Assembly (NCBI GenBank): GCA_030729385.1
Contig: JANQXM010000046.1
Coordinates: forward strand, 1-41,678
DNA from: Opitutales bacterium
Lineage (GTDB): Bacteria; Verrucomicrobiota; Verrucomicrobiia; Opitutales; Coraliomargaritaceae
Length of the DNA: 41,678 nt
Reading direction: 5' to 3'
In this document: positions 1 through 8,044 of the stretch, piece after piece
Position numbering within the stretch: the first letter of the stretch is position 1
Layout of the letters: the number at the start of each line of letters is the position of its first letter
Position numbers and translations under genes: made by a program
The notes under the pieces: generated by a model
Databases searched by the model: none
What the model saw: the letters and a program-made list of their open reading frames with translations, nothing else
What the model was told of the DNA's origin: nothing

Positions 1-53
1 CTGACGACCTACTCATTACGAATGAGTTGCTCTACCAACTGAGCTATTTCGGC
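1..53 (-). tRNA. tRNA-Thr (CGU anticodon), 3' end cut by window edge
   Basis: Read on the minus strand from base 53, the sequence folds as a tRNA: a 7-base acceptor 5' arm starting GCCGAAA, then TA, a D arm (GCTC/GAGC) with a GG-containing loop, and an anticodon arm with ACTCA/TGAGT around loop TTCGTAA. The anticodon is CGT, which reads the threonine codon ACG. The variable region and start of the T arm are present; the rest, including the acceptor 3' strand, lies outside the window. It is transcribed leftward, divergent from the sulfatase at 245. Confidence 0.9.
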
Positions 54-244
54 GTGCTATCCAAGCAGGCACGAAATTTGTGCAGGTGCTGGGGCTTGGC
101 AAGTCGCAAATGCCGCGGCAAGGCGCACAGATTGCTGGCGAGGGGGGTATTGCCCGGTTGCGATCGTTAAACGCTGAAATGGCAAAACCTTTACAGTTAT
201 ACTCTCCTGTGAAACCTTTGTCCGCAGATTAAGTCCAAATTAGA

Positions 245-1711
245 ATGAAGAATAGACTCCGAAACTTTCAATTTTCAAGATCCAGCACAGTTTTGTGCAA
301 TTACATAGGATCTCTGAATCGGCTATGGATGGTGTGCTACTTGGTTATGCTTACCGGGTTTTTAATTAGTTCACCCGCTCAGGCCGATCCAACAGGAGCG
401 CAGCATCCAGTGAAACCGAACATATTACTTATCTTGGCCGATGATTTGGGTTATAATGATTTAGGCTTTCAGGGTTCTAAGGAAATCAAAAGCCCACATT
501 TGGATGCTATTGCCGCGTCGGGTGTGCGGTTCACGAATGCTTATGTTTCAGCTTCCGTTTGTAGTCCGTCTCGAGCCGGTTTGATGACTGGGCGCTATCA
601 ACAGCAGTTTGGGCATGAACCGAATTCGCCCCCTTCGCCCTTCGGGATGAATCTTAATGAAAAGACGATGGCGGATTTATTGAAGGCTCAAGGTTATCGA
701 ACAGGGGCGATTGGTAAGTGGCATTTGGGGGATTCAGATCCATTCTATCCCACAAATCGGGGTTTTGATTACTTCTGTGGGCTGAGGGCTGGGTCGCGGA
801 GTTATTTTCATCATGAAAAAGATGATAAGGAGGGGAGTTTCAAGGCGATCGAGCTGAATGGAGCGTATCTTGGTTTCGAAGGTTACATAACGGATTTCTT
901 CTCAGGTAAGGCGGTAGAATTTATCGAAGCTCAATCCGAGCAAGCGCCATTTTTCCTGTATCTTTCTTACACCGCGCCACACGGACCGATGCATGCGACT
1001 GAGGCAGACCTGAAGCTTTTCGAACACATCAAAGATAAGAAGCGTCGCACCTATGCGGCCATGATTTGGGCAATGGATCGTGGTGTCGGTCAAGTGATGG
1101 ATGCAGTGAAGTCGAAGGGCTTTTTAGAGAATACTTTGGTGATTTTCTTAAGTGATAATGGGGGACCGATTCTCGACAACGCTTCGAATAACTATCCTTT
1201 GAATGGCTTTAAGGGTATTAAGTTCGAAGGAGGCATACGTGTGCCTTACGTGATGAGCTGGCCGGGGCAATTAGCCGCCGGTGCGACTTATGGGCCGATG
1301 GTCTCTTCACTCGATATTGTGCCGACGGCGCTTGAATTGGCTGGCGGTGACGTCGACGCCATCGACTTTGCTGGTCGTGATTTGATGCCCTTTATACAAG
1401 GTGAAGTGAATGCCCGCCCGCACGAGCGCCTCTTCTGGCATAAAGAATGGTTTTCCGCTATGCGGGAGGGTGATTGGAAATTGATGTATGTGCAGGACTT
1501 TGGTTATGCGCTCTATGACTTGAAGAACGATATTGGGGAGCAAAACAATGTGGCTAAGCGCCATCCTGAAAAGTTGGCTGCGATGCGTGAGGCTATGAAT
1601 GCTTGGAAGGCGCTATCCGTTAAGTCCGATTGGTCAGAAGGCCCTAAGTGGTATCGAATCAATCGTCAGCACCACATCGATTTAATTCCTGCCGGAAGCG
1701 AAGTTCAGTAG
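245..1711 (+). CDS. Secreted cysteine-type sulfatase (arylsulfatase family S1)
   Basis: Formylglycine-dependent sulfatase, expected to hydrolyse sulfate esters of a polysaccharide or oligosaccharide outside the cytoplasm. Visible family residues: the metal-binding Asp pair D66-D67 in LADDLGY, the CSPSR signature at 106-110 with C106 as the residue matured to formylglycine, the GKWHLG motif with K158 and H160, H246, and D304-N305 in SDNGG. The length of 488 aa is normal for S1 enzymes. A hydrophobic stretch around residues 30-47 ending in AQA looks like a signal peptide, but it follows an unusually long n-region, so M29 (base 329) is a possible alternative start. No clear Shine-Dalgarno is seen at either; a TATACT hexamer at 198-203 could be a -10 box. 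A GH16 gene starts 3 bases after its stop, so the two are probably cotranscribed. Substrate cannot be read from sequence. Confidence 0.93.
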   Translation: MKNRLRNFQFSRSSTVLCNYIGSLNRLWMVCYLVMLTGFLISSPAQADPTGAQHPVKPNILLILADDLGYNDLGFQGSKEIKSPHLDAIAASGVRFTNAYVSASVCSPSRAGLMTGRYQQQFGHEPNSPPSPFGMNLNEKTMADLLKAQGYRTGAIGKWHLGDSDPFYPTNRGFDYFCGLRAGSRSYFHHEKDDKEGSFKAIELNGAYLGFEGYITDFFSGKAVEFIEAQSEQAPFFLYLSYTAPHGPMHATEADLKLFEHIKDKKRRTYAAMIWAMDRGVGQVMDAVKSKGFLENTLVIFLSDNGGPILDNASNNYPLNGFKGIKFEGGIRVPYVMSWPGQLAAGATYGPMVSSLDIVPTALELAGGDVDAIDFAGRDLMPFIQGEVNARPHERLFWHKEWFSAMREGDWKLMYVQDFGYALYDLKNDIGEQNNVAKRHPEKLAAMREAMNAWKALSVKSDWSEGPKWYRINRQHHIDLIPAGSEVQ

Positions 1712-1714
1712 GCG

Positions 1715-2539
1715 ATGCTGCATCGAATTTCTTTAATTTTGCTTTGTATTAGTGGCCTGCTTACGAGTGCCGAGGCGACGGAGTGGACACTGGTCTGGGC
1801 GGATGAATTCGAGGTGGACGGTCGACCGAATGCGGCGAACTGGAACTATGAGCAGGGATTTGTCCGTAACAATGAGCTGCAATGGTATCAGCCAGAAAAT
1901 GCTTTTTGCGAGAATGGGTATTTGGTGATTGAGGGGCGACGTGAGCGTCAGCCGAATCCAGAATATAATCCAGATTCGAAGAAGCTGAAACATCGCCGAG
2001 AGTTCATTGATTATACGGCTGCTTCGTTACGAACGAAAGGCCTGCACGATTGGTTGTATGGACGCTTTGAGGTCCGTGCAAAGATCGTTGCTGAAGATGG
2101 GCTATGGCCGGCGATCTGGTTCTTGGGGCTCGATAAGCCTTGGCCATCAAATGGTGAAATCGACCTGATGGAATACTACGATCATAGTATTTTGGCGAAT
2201 GCGTGTTGGGAAAGTGGCCGTAGAGGCGTGCCGACCTGGGATACTCACAAGATTCCGGTTTCCGAATTAGGAGGTGATGATTGGGATGAGGATTTTCATG
2301 TTTGGCGGATGGATTGGGATGCGACAAGTATTCGCCTTTATGTGGATGATCGTTTGCTCAACACCATTGAATTAGAGAAGGTGAAAAATCAGGGTGGTCG
2401 CGGTCCGGAAAATCCATTTAACCATCCTCAATATCTTTTGTTGAATCTGGCTATTGGTGGCGATCAAGGCGGTGATCCCTCTGCAACGACGTTTCCGTCG
2501 CGCTATTTAATCGATTACGTCCGCGTCTATCAAAAGTAG
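1715..2539 (+). CDS. Secreted GH16 family glycoside hydrolase (laminarinase/beta-glucanase-like)
   Basis: Glycoside hydrolase family 16, which cleaves beta-1,3/1,4 linkages in glucans or galactans (laminarin, agar, carrageenan, porphyran). The protein is 274 aa: a signal peptide over about residues 1-21, then one GH16 jelly-roll domain filling the rest. The catalytic motif is EIDLME at 148-153, with E148 as nucleophile, D150 as helper and E153 as acid/base, in the six-residue beta-bulge form. The C-terminal LNLAIGG...FPSRYLIDYVRVYQ is typical of the laminarinase-like subgroup. No carbohydrate-binding module or sorting signal is present. It sits 3 bases downstream of the sulfatase, which suggests that the natural substrate may be sulfated and hence not plain laminarin; this is inference. 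Its stop is only 2 bases from the stop of the convergent di-heme protein gene, with no terminator hairpin between them. Confidence 0.92.
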   Translation: MLHRISLILLCISGLLTSAEATEWTLVWADEFEVDGRPNAANWNYEQGFVRNNELQWYQPENAFCENGYLVIEGRRERQPNPEYNPDSKKLKHRREFIDYTAASLRTKGLHDWLYGRFEVRAKIVAEDGLWPAIWFLGLDKPWPSNGEIDLMEYYDHSILANACWESGRRGVPTWDTHKIPVSELGGDDWDEDFHVWRMDWDATSIRLYVDDRLLNTIELEKVKNQGGRGPENPFNHPQYLLLNLAIGGDQGGDPSATTFPSRYLIDYVRVYQK

Positions 2540-2541
2540 AT

Positions 2542-4293
2542 TTAGTTTTGAATATACTGCGGGTCGCTGAGGGTTTTGAGAAAGGCTACGAGTGCTTCCT
2601 TATCGGCCTCAGAGAGTTGCAGGCCGGACTTTGGGTGTTTCGCAAGATTGGGGTCGAGTGTGTCGCGTTGCGTCAGTCCGCTGCTGTAGTGCTCGATGAC
2701 GGCTTCCAACGTGTCGAAACGACCATCGTGCATGTAAGGCGCGGTGAGGGCGACGTTGCGCAGTGACGGGGTTGAAAATTTATTGTCGTCGGCTGGGTTT
2801 CCGGTGATTTCGCCTCTTCCGCGGTCCTGAATGCTTTCGAGTCCGTTGTCGTGTAGTCGATGGTCGGTAAAGAGTCCGCCGCCGTGGCAGTGGAAGCAAT
2901 CGGCGCCGTATTGGCGGGAGCGAGGCTCGAACTCGGTCATGAAGAGCTCAAAGCCGCGTTGCTCTGCGTCGCTCAACGTGGCTTGGCCTTTTATCGCACG
3001 ATCAAATTTTGAATCGTAAGAGGTGAGGCTGAGCAGGAAATTTTCGATCGCTAGCCCCATGTTTTCAGCCGTGATGGCACCAGAGCCAAATGCTTGGGCG
3101 AATAGTGGCGGATAGTCAGCATCGGCGCTGAGTTTTTGAATGACGTTATCGAGCGACTCGCCCATTTCGCGTGGGTCTTCGATCGGGATCAGTGCTTGTT
3201 CACGTAGGGTGGCAGCCCGTCCGTCCCAGAAAAAGGAGTCTTTCCACGCGAGGTTGAACAAAGGCATGGAATGGCGACGACTGACTTGCCCGTTTACGCC
3301 GTCACTCTGTGGCTTGGGGTCGGACAGGGCGTGCGCTTCTTGATGGCAGGAGGCGCAGGAGACTGTGTTATCGATCGAAAGTTGTGGGTCGTGAAAAAGT
3401 CGACGGCCGAGCTCGACGCGTTCGGTGATGAGTGGGTTGTCGAGAGGTAATGCCGGAATCGGGAGGCGTTGGCTGATGGTGAAGCCGTAGGGTGTCGGGG
3501 AGGCCGGCAGGTCGATGGGTTTTAGTGGGGCCGCAGCAACAGTTTCTTTCGCGATGAGTATACGCCTCAATTGAAAGGTACCTGGAAGGTTGTGCTTCAG
3601 GCTTTGAACGATCGGATCGCCTTCGTGTGAATGAGTGGATGCGCCATCTTCTGTAAACGAAAGTGGCTTGGGTGCATTGAGCAATGCCGCTATATCGAAA
3701 TCAATTTCGAGTGCTGCGTCATTCGTCAGGACCTTGGGCAACGCTATAGTAATCGTGGTGCGTTGGGCGTCGTTGGCAAAGTGATAGACGTAGCCAGTGA
3801 GATCGCTTTCCGCTTTTCTGAAGTGTCCTTCGATCGCCAGGAAGATGTAGCCGCCTTGCCAGTTCCAATGTAGATTGTTGAGGCTGGGGTTGAGCGGGTG
3901 ATCAGCTGGGTATTGGTTTGGATCGCTGTGATTGAGCGTTTCGTTGAGTCCTACACTGAAACGGATCGCCTGGAAGGTGCCCTCGGGGATTGAATCAATA
4001 TGGAAGTCGCTGCGATGTTTAGAGGCATCAACCCATGCGATTGAGTCTGGGATGTGTATCCACTCCCCGGTGCGATTTTGCAGCTCAAAATCGCTTAGCA
4101 AGTAGCTCAGCCGAGTAATCGAGAAGGTTTCCTTGCTCGCGTTTTGATACCGTAGTGAGTCAAGGATCAGCGGCTGCCCCGAAAGTGTGTGCCGCATCGA
4201 AACATCCAGTGTCCGAGCAGTGGCTTGTCCGCAGAGCAAAAGACTCAGGCATAGCGCCAACCATCGATGGGGGGATATGAATGTGGTCTTCAT
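2542..4293 (-). CDS. MbnP-like domain fused to MbnH/MauG-type di-heme cytochrome c peroxidase
   Basis: Periplasmic di-heme protein. Numbered from the chosen start: signal peptide about 1-26 (hydrophobic core then GQATA), an MbnP-like domain about 27-245 (SYLLSDFEL, a GTFQAIRFSVGL segment, and HWNWQGGYIFLAIEG are typical), then a CCP/MauG domain about 265-583. Two c-type heme motifs are visible, CASCH at 313-317 and CFHCH at 466-470. MbnP and MbnH are normally two adjacent genes; MbnH hemes oxidise a tryptophan of MbnP to make a copper-binding kynurenine. Here both appear on one chain. The frame is open 34 codons further upstream to 4395, but that extension would bury the signal peptide, so the ATG at 4291-4293 is preferred. 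No Shine-Dalgarno is visible. It is the likely last gene before the convergent GH16 gene. Confidence 0.85.
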   Translation of the reverse strand: MKTTFISPHRWLALCLSLLLCGQATARTLDVSMRHTLSGQPLILDSLRYQNASKETFSITRLSYLLSDFELQNRTGEWIHIPDSIAWVDASKHRSDFHIDSIPEGTFQAIRFSVGLNETLNHSDPNQYPADHPLNPSLNNLHWNWQGGYIFLAIEGHFRKAESDLTGYVYHFANDAQRTTITIALPKVLTNDAALEIDFDIAALLNAPKPLSFTEDGASTHSHEGDPIVQSLKHNLPGTFQLRRILIAKETVAAAPLKPIDLPASPTPYGFTISQRLPIPALPLDNPLITERVELGRRLFHDPQLSIDNTVSCASCHQEAHALSDPKPQSDGVNGQVSRRHSMPLFNLAWKDSFFWDGRAATLREQALIPIEDPREMGESLDNVIQKLSADADYPPLFAQAFGSGAITAENMGLAIENFLLSLTSYDSKFDRAIKGQATLSDAEQRGFELFMTEFEPRSRQYGADCFHCHGGGLFTDHRLHDNGLESIQDRGRGEITGNPADDNKFSTPSLRNVALTAPYMHDGRFDTLEAVIEHYSSGLTQRDTLDPNLAKHPKSGLQLSEADKEALVAFLKTLSDPQYIQN

Positions 4294-4414
4294 GCCGGCA
4301 GATGAATGATGATGGCCGTTATCGGTAGTTGTTCGTGCGGGGGATGCCAGTGGCGGGTATACAATGATATATCTATAAAAGTCGAAAAGTTGCAAGCTGG
4401 GCTTGAGGGCACAA

Positions 4415-4447
4415 AAAAACTCCCAGAAATGAATCCTGGGAGTTTTT
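4415..4447 (-). terminator. Rho-independent terminator of the cold-shock gene
   Basis: ACTCCCAG at 4419-4426 pairs perfectly with CTGGGAGT at 4436-4443 around a 9-base loop. The stem extends into flanking A and T runs, so on the minus strand it is a GC hairpin followed by a U tract. It lies 20 bases downstream of the cold-shock stop codon and ahead of the di-heme gene. The symmetrical A/T flanks could also stop transcription coming from the other side. Confidence 0.85.
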
Positions 4448-4467
4448 GGTTAAAAGTTTAAAAAGTA

Positions 4468-4671
4468 TTAGACTTTTGATACGCCGGTAGCGCATGGACC
4501 CTTAGGACCGCTGCCGACTTCAAATTCTACTTTGTCGTTCTCATCAAGTGAGGCGTAGCCATCAGCTTTGATTTCGGAGTGGTGGACAAAAAGATCTTTG
4601 CTGCCGTCTTCGGGTGTGATGAAGCCGTAGCCTTTTTCAGAGTCGAACCATTTTACTATTCCTGTGCTCAT
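4468..4671 (-). CDS. Cold-shock domain protein (CspA family)
   Basis: A single cold-shock (OB-fold) domain of 67 aa that binds single-stranded RNA or DNA and acts as an RNA chaperone in the cytoplasm. RNP-1 is KGYGFI at about 13-18 and RNP-2 is DLFVHHSEI at about 26-34; the N-terminal [15 protein letters not shown] is near the family consensus. Length is normal. It is probably monocistronic: a strong terminator follows directly, and 208 bases separate it from the divergent sulfatase. Several Csp genes usually exist per genome and whether this one is cold-inducible cannot be told. The leader contains a small hairpin listed separately. Confidence 0.95.
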   Translation of the reverse strand: MSTGIVKWFDSEKGYGFITPEDGSKDLFVHHSEIKADGYASLDENDKVEFEVGSGPKGPCATGVSKV

Positions 4672-4707
4672 ATGCGTTTTCTGTATTTATTGTGTTTTTA
4701 GACAAAA

Positions 4708-4724
4708 GACCGCCTTTTGCGGCC
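4708..4724 (-). promoter_or_regulatory. Small hairpin in the cold-shock gene leader
   Basis: In the minus-strand leader, about 37-53 bases upstream of the csp ATG, GGCCGC and GCGGTC can pair as a 6-bp stem (one G-U) around an A-rich loop. Leader structures regulate many csp mRNAs, but this one is short and its role is a guess. Confidence 0.25.
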
Positions 4725-4879
4725 CTCTGCTGGCCACTGTGTATCGTAAGAATTGGACTGTGTCGTTATTAATCGTAAAAAAATGCAAAAGATGTTTAAA
4801 ATCATCCTATTCTGAAACTTTATCCACCTAGAATCGCTTCCTAGCTACTACCAATCAAACTACCCACTGCCACTATTCA

Positions 4880-7800
4880 ATGAAGCTAGCTCATCTTGCA
4901 CGAACTTCGAATATTATATTCAAAATCTGGCCACTACTACTAACTTCCGTGGCTCTTAGCGCGGATCCGCTGATAAGTTCATGGTATACCGAGCGCTCCG
5001 GCAGTTACGCTCGTCTCTACGAAACCGATGCGGATCAGGCGGGTCTGAATGCCGTCACGACATGGAGTCGTGGTGCAGGCGTTCAAACCTATCCGACCTA
5101 TGCGGGTGTCAATGAAATCTCATACACCGAAGATTGGCTCTACATACGCTCGACGAACCTAGCCAGCTACATAATGGGACCGTGGTATGGTAATCTGGCA
5201 CGCACGAATCTTTTTATAAATTACCCCGCCAATCAGGCGGTGATTTACCGTTTTCCGCGTGATCCGGTCGATCCGGCAACTTTCACGCCGAAATCAATCA
5301 CCGGAGGCGGTCCGATTGGATATATGGTCGATGGCGTGGCCATGTTTGATTCTCGCGATGCTTTTTCCTATGACCCTGGCACAGGCAACGAGGTCAATGG
5401 AGCAGGCGACTGGAACCGTGACGCATATGTCAACGAGAGCCAGACATTCGATGCGGGATTTGCCCATCAGGCCGGAGCGCGCTATCACTATCATGCAAAT
5501 ACACCAGCGCTCCGTCATCAATTGGGTGACAGTGTGGATTATGATGCAGCGACCAATACCTACACGGAGAATTTTAACGGTGATCACTCGCCGATCATCG
5601 GCTGGGTGAGAGATGGTATTCCTGTGTATGGGCCTTATGGATACAGCGATCCAATCGATGCATCCAGTGCTGTCCGCAGAATGATTTCAGGTTATCAGAT
5701 ACGCAGTGGTTTGACTACTCGCGATAGCTGGCCGGAATGGGCGAATGACGTATACGGTGCCGCTAACTTCTCAGCTGGTCCCAACGTTTCGGCGACTTTT
5801 CCATTGGGTCGTTACCTTGAGGACAACGAGTATAAAGGAGATGTCTCAGGGTTTGATCTTTATGAAGGTGTGATCGCTGATGGAGCGTATAGCCCAGGGA
5901 CTGACTACGATCTGAACGAATACAACGTGCGGTGGTGCGTGACACCAGAGTATCCGGCGGGGACGTGGGCTTATTTCACCTGTATCGATGTCGATGGCAC
6001 TCCAGTGGTGCCTTACAATATCGGACGCGTTTATTTCGGTAGTCCGACAGGCAATACTGCGAGTGACATTCCCGAAACAGATGACACCGTCGATCCGTTG
6101 GTTGTTCATTTTGAGGGTGGCCCTGAAAAAACTGAATCGGTCAAAGAAATCTTAGTCGATAGTCCCGCAGCTGACCAGATCACACTCACATGGAGTGCGA
6201 TCGAAGGTGGCACCTATGAAATCAGTGAGACCTCTGATCTGTCTCAAGTGTTTGTCGCCATGACACCCACTGTTTTAGCCACAAGCGATAGCGCCAGTGC
6301 GACTCACATCCCCGGCGGCACGCGCCCCGCGCAGAATTTCTATCAACTGGCGCGCACCGATCTCGAGTATTTCGATGACACAGGTTTCGTATATGACGAT
6401 CCTGTCCTACCGCCGGTCGATTTACCGGTTTCGATCACAGTGGCGATGGATGGTGGCCCACCCAATACCGGAGTGTCACCCGTTACACTTACTTTTAACG
6501 GGCAGGCGATCGATGTCGCATCATCCGGTGTTTCTCGCCCCACGCAGACCACGCTTACATTTGACGCGCCTTTATACGGGTTAGCGCCTGGCACTTACAC
6601 TATAGTCGCCACATATCCCATGGGACCGAATCGAAATGGCACCTATACGGTCTATCCAAATATTTTGCTCATGATCGTGGACGACTGGGGCATTGATCGT
6701 AGTCCACTCGATAACACTGCTTCGGCGACAGTTTTACTGCCCAATATGCCGAACCTCGAGAGTCTTGCTGCGTCGGGCTTGCGTTTCACCAATGCATACG
6801 CCCAGCCAACTTGTTCGCCCACTCGCGCAACGATCATGACCGGGCGCCAACCATACCAGCACGGCGTCAGCACTCCGACAGAAGCGGGACAATTTTCTGG
6901 AGGCAGTGGGATCGACGAAATTACTCTGCCTGAGATCTTCACCTCCGAAGGCGCACCTCAAGCAATGCTGACAGTTGGTAAATGGCACTTAGGTGGCAAT
7001 ACTTCCGGTTATTCCACTCGTGGTGGTTGGCCTGAGTTCTACGGCATCACCAGCGGGGGTGTGTCTGACTACTATAATTGGACTAAAAATTCAAATGGCA
7101 GTAACGCAACCAGCACGACTTACACGACTACAGACCAAGTGAACGAAGCCACCAAGTTCATGCTGACAAAGAATGCTGAGGGCATAGCGTGGTTCACTTG
7201 GGTCGCCTTCAATGCGCCGCATTCCCCGTTCCAAGAGCCACCTGCAGCGCTAGCACCTGCTGGCGGTTACTCCGTTCAAGATGTCGGCGAAGGTGCAAAC
7301 GATTATAATTACCGTCTGTCACTTGAGGCACTCGATACAGAGATAGGTCGAATGATGGAGTCGCTCGATCCTGCAAAAACACATATTATTATAATCGGGG
7401 ATAATGGCACTCCAGGTCAAACCGTCCAAGAACCGTTCGGTGGCACTCCATCGCGTGCAAAGGGTTCCCTTTATGAGGGTGGCACCCATGTGCCGATGAT
7501 TGTGTCGGGTCCTGCTGTGACCGTCACGCCCGGTAGCACGAGTGATAAACTCGTTCACTGTGTCGACCTTTTCTCTACGATTCTTGAGATGGCAGATATC
7601 GACGAATCTTTAGTTACAGGACTCAGCGCAATGAATGTTTCATCCCAAAGTGTCGTCCCGATCCTCAGCAACTCAGATACCGCAGACCGTGTGGTCATTG
7701 TTGAGGGTGGTGAAACCAATAAAGGTAGGGCGATTATTCTGGACGATTATCCGGATTATAAACTCATCATCTTCGGCGACCCTGACAGCACGACAGACGA

Positions 7801-7990
7801 TCCTGTTTTCGAGTTTTATAACATCGATACAGATCCGAATGAGCAAAGCCCACTCGCAGTTGATATCACGATGACATATGAAATCGACCCAAGCCTACTG
7901 ACCGGCGACGCGCTGGATGCCTACAACGCATGTGTGGCGAAAGACACAGCGCTAGGCGGTGGATATAGCGATTTGCCAGTGGCGCCGTAG
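4880..7990 (+). CDS. YHYH-domain protein fused to a C-terminal cysteine-type sulfatase
   Basis: A 1036-aa secreted protein. Signal peptide about 1-28. Residues about 85-385 form a YHYH domain: RYHYH at 201-205, the following LRHQLG, and GWVRDGIPVYGPYGY at 241-255 are hallmarks. A linker with two beta-rich segments (about 425-495 and 512-592) leads into an S1 sulfatase domain from about 593 to 1030. Sulfatase residues: D601-D602, CSPTR at 645-649 with C645 as formylglycine precursor, K701 and H703 in GKWHLG, H781, D841-N842 in GDNG, and K861. The catalytic half therefore looks intact. The role of YHYH domains is not established. A C-rich, SD-less leader precedes the start. It is not in an operon with the first sulfatase: csp and the di-heme gene lie between them on the other strand. 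The next gene (uup) is convergent. Confidence 0.88.
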   Translation: MKLAHLARTSNIIFKIWPLLLTSVALSADPLISSWYTERSGSYARLYETDADQAGLNAVTTWSRGAGVQTYPTYAGVNEISYTEDWLYIRSTNLASYIMGPWYGNLARTNLFINYPANQAVIYRFPRDPVDPATFTPKSITGGGPIGYMVDGVAMFDSRDAFSYDPGTGNEVNGAGDWNRDAYVNESQTFDAGFAHQAGARYHYHANTPALRHQLGDSVDYDAATNTYTENFNGDHSPIIGWVRDGIPVYGPYGYSDPIDASSAVRRMISGYQIRSGLTTRDSWPEWANDVYGAANFSAGPNVSATFPLGRYLEDNEYKGDVSGFDLYEGVIADGAYSPGTDYDLNEYNVRWCVTPEYPAGTWAYFTCIDVDGTPVVPYNIGRVYFGSPTGNTASDIPETDDTVDPLVVHFEGGPEKTESVKEILVDSPAADQITLTWSAIEGGTYEISETSDLSQVFVAMTPTVLATSDSASATHIPGGTRPAQNFYQLARTDLEYFDDTGFVYDDPVLPPVDLPVSITVAMDGGPPNTGVSPVTLTFNGQAIDVASSGVSRPTQTTLTFDAPLYGLAPGTYTIVATYPMGPNRNGTYTVYPNILLMIVDDWGIDRSPLDNTASATVLLPNMPNLESLAASGLRFTNAYAQPTCSPTRATIMTGRQPYQHGVSTPTEAGQFSGGSGIDEITLPEIFTSEGAPQAMLTVGKWHLGGNTSGYSTRGGWPEFYGITSGGVSDYYNWTKNSNGSNATSTTYTTTDQVNEATKFMLTKNAEGIAWFTWVAFNAPHSPFQEPPAALAPAGGYSVQDVGEGANDYNYRLSLEALDTEIGRMMESLDPAKTHIIIIGDNGTPGQTVQEPFGGTPSRAKGSLYEGGTHVPMIVSGPAVTVTPGSTSDKLVHCVDLFSTILEMADIDESLVTGLSAMNVSSQSVVPILSNSDTADRVVIVEGGETNKGRAIILDDYPDYKLIIFGDPDSTTDDPVFEFYNIDTDPNEQSPLAVDITMTYEIDPSLLTGDALDAYNACVAKDTALGGGYSDLPVAP

Positions 7991-8044
7991 AGCTGATGCC
8001 GAAGATGAATCTCTTTCGGTTTCGACCAACTCGGGATTTAGACG

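Noticed and set aside
245-7990. A horizontally acquired polysaccharide-utilisation island bounded by the tRNA-Thr
   Set aside because: No integrase, no attachment-site repeat of the tRNA 3' end is visible, and housekeeping genes are mixed in; the tRNA is also cut by the window edge.
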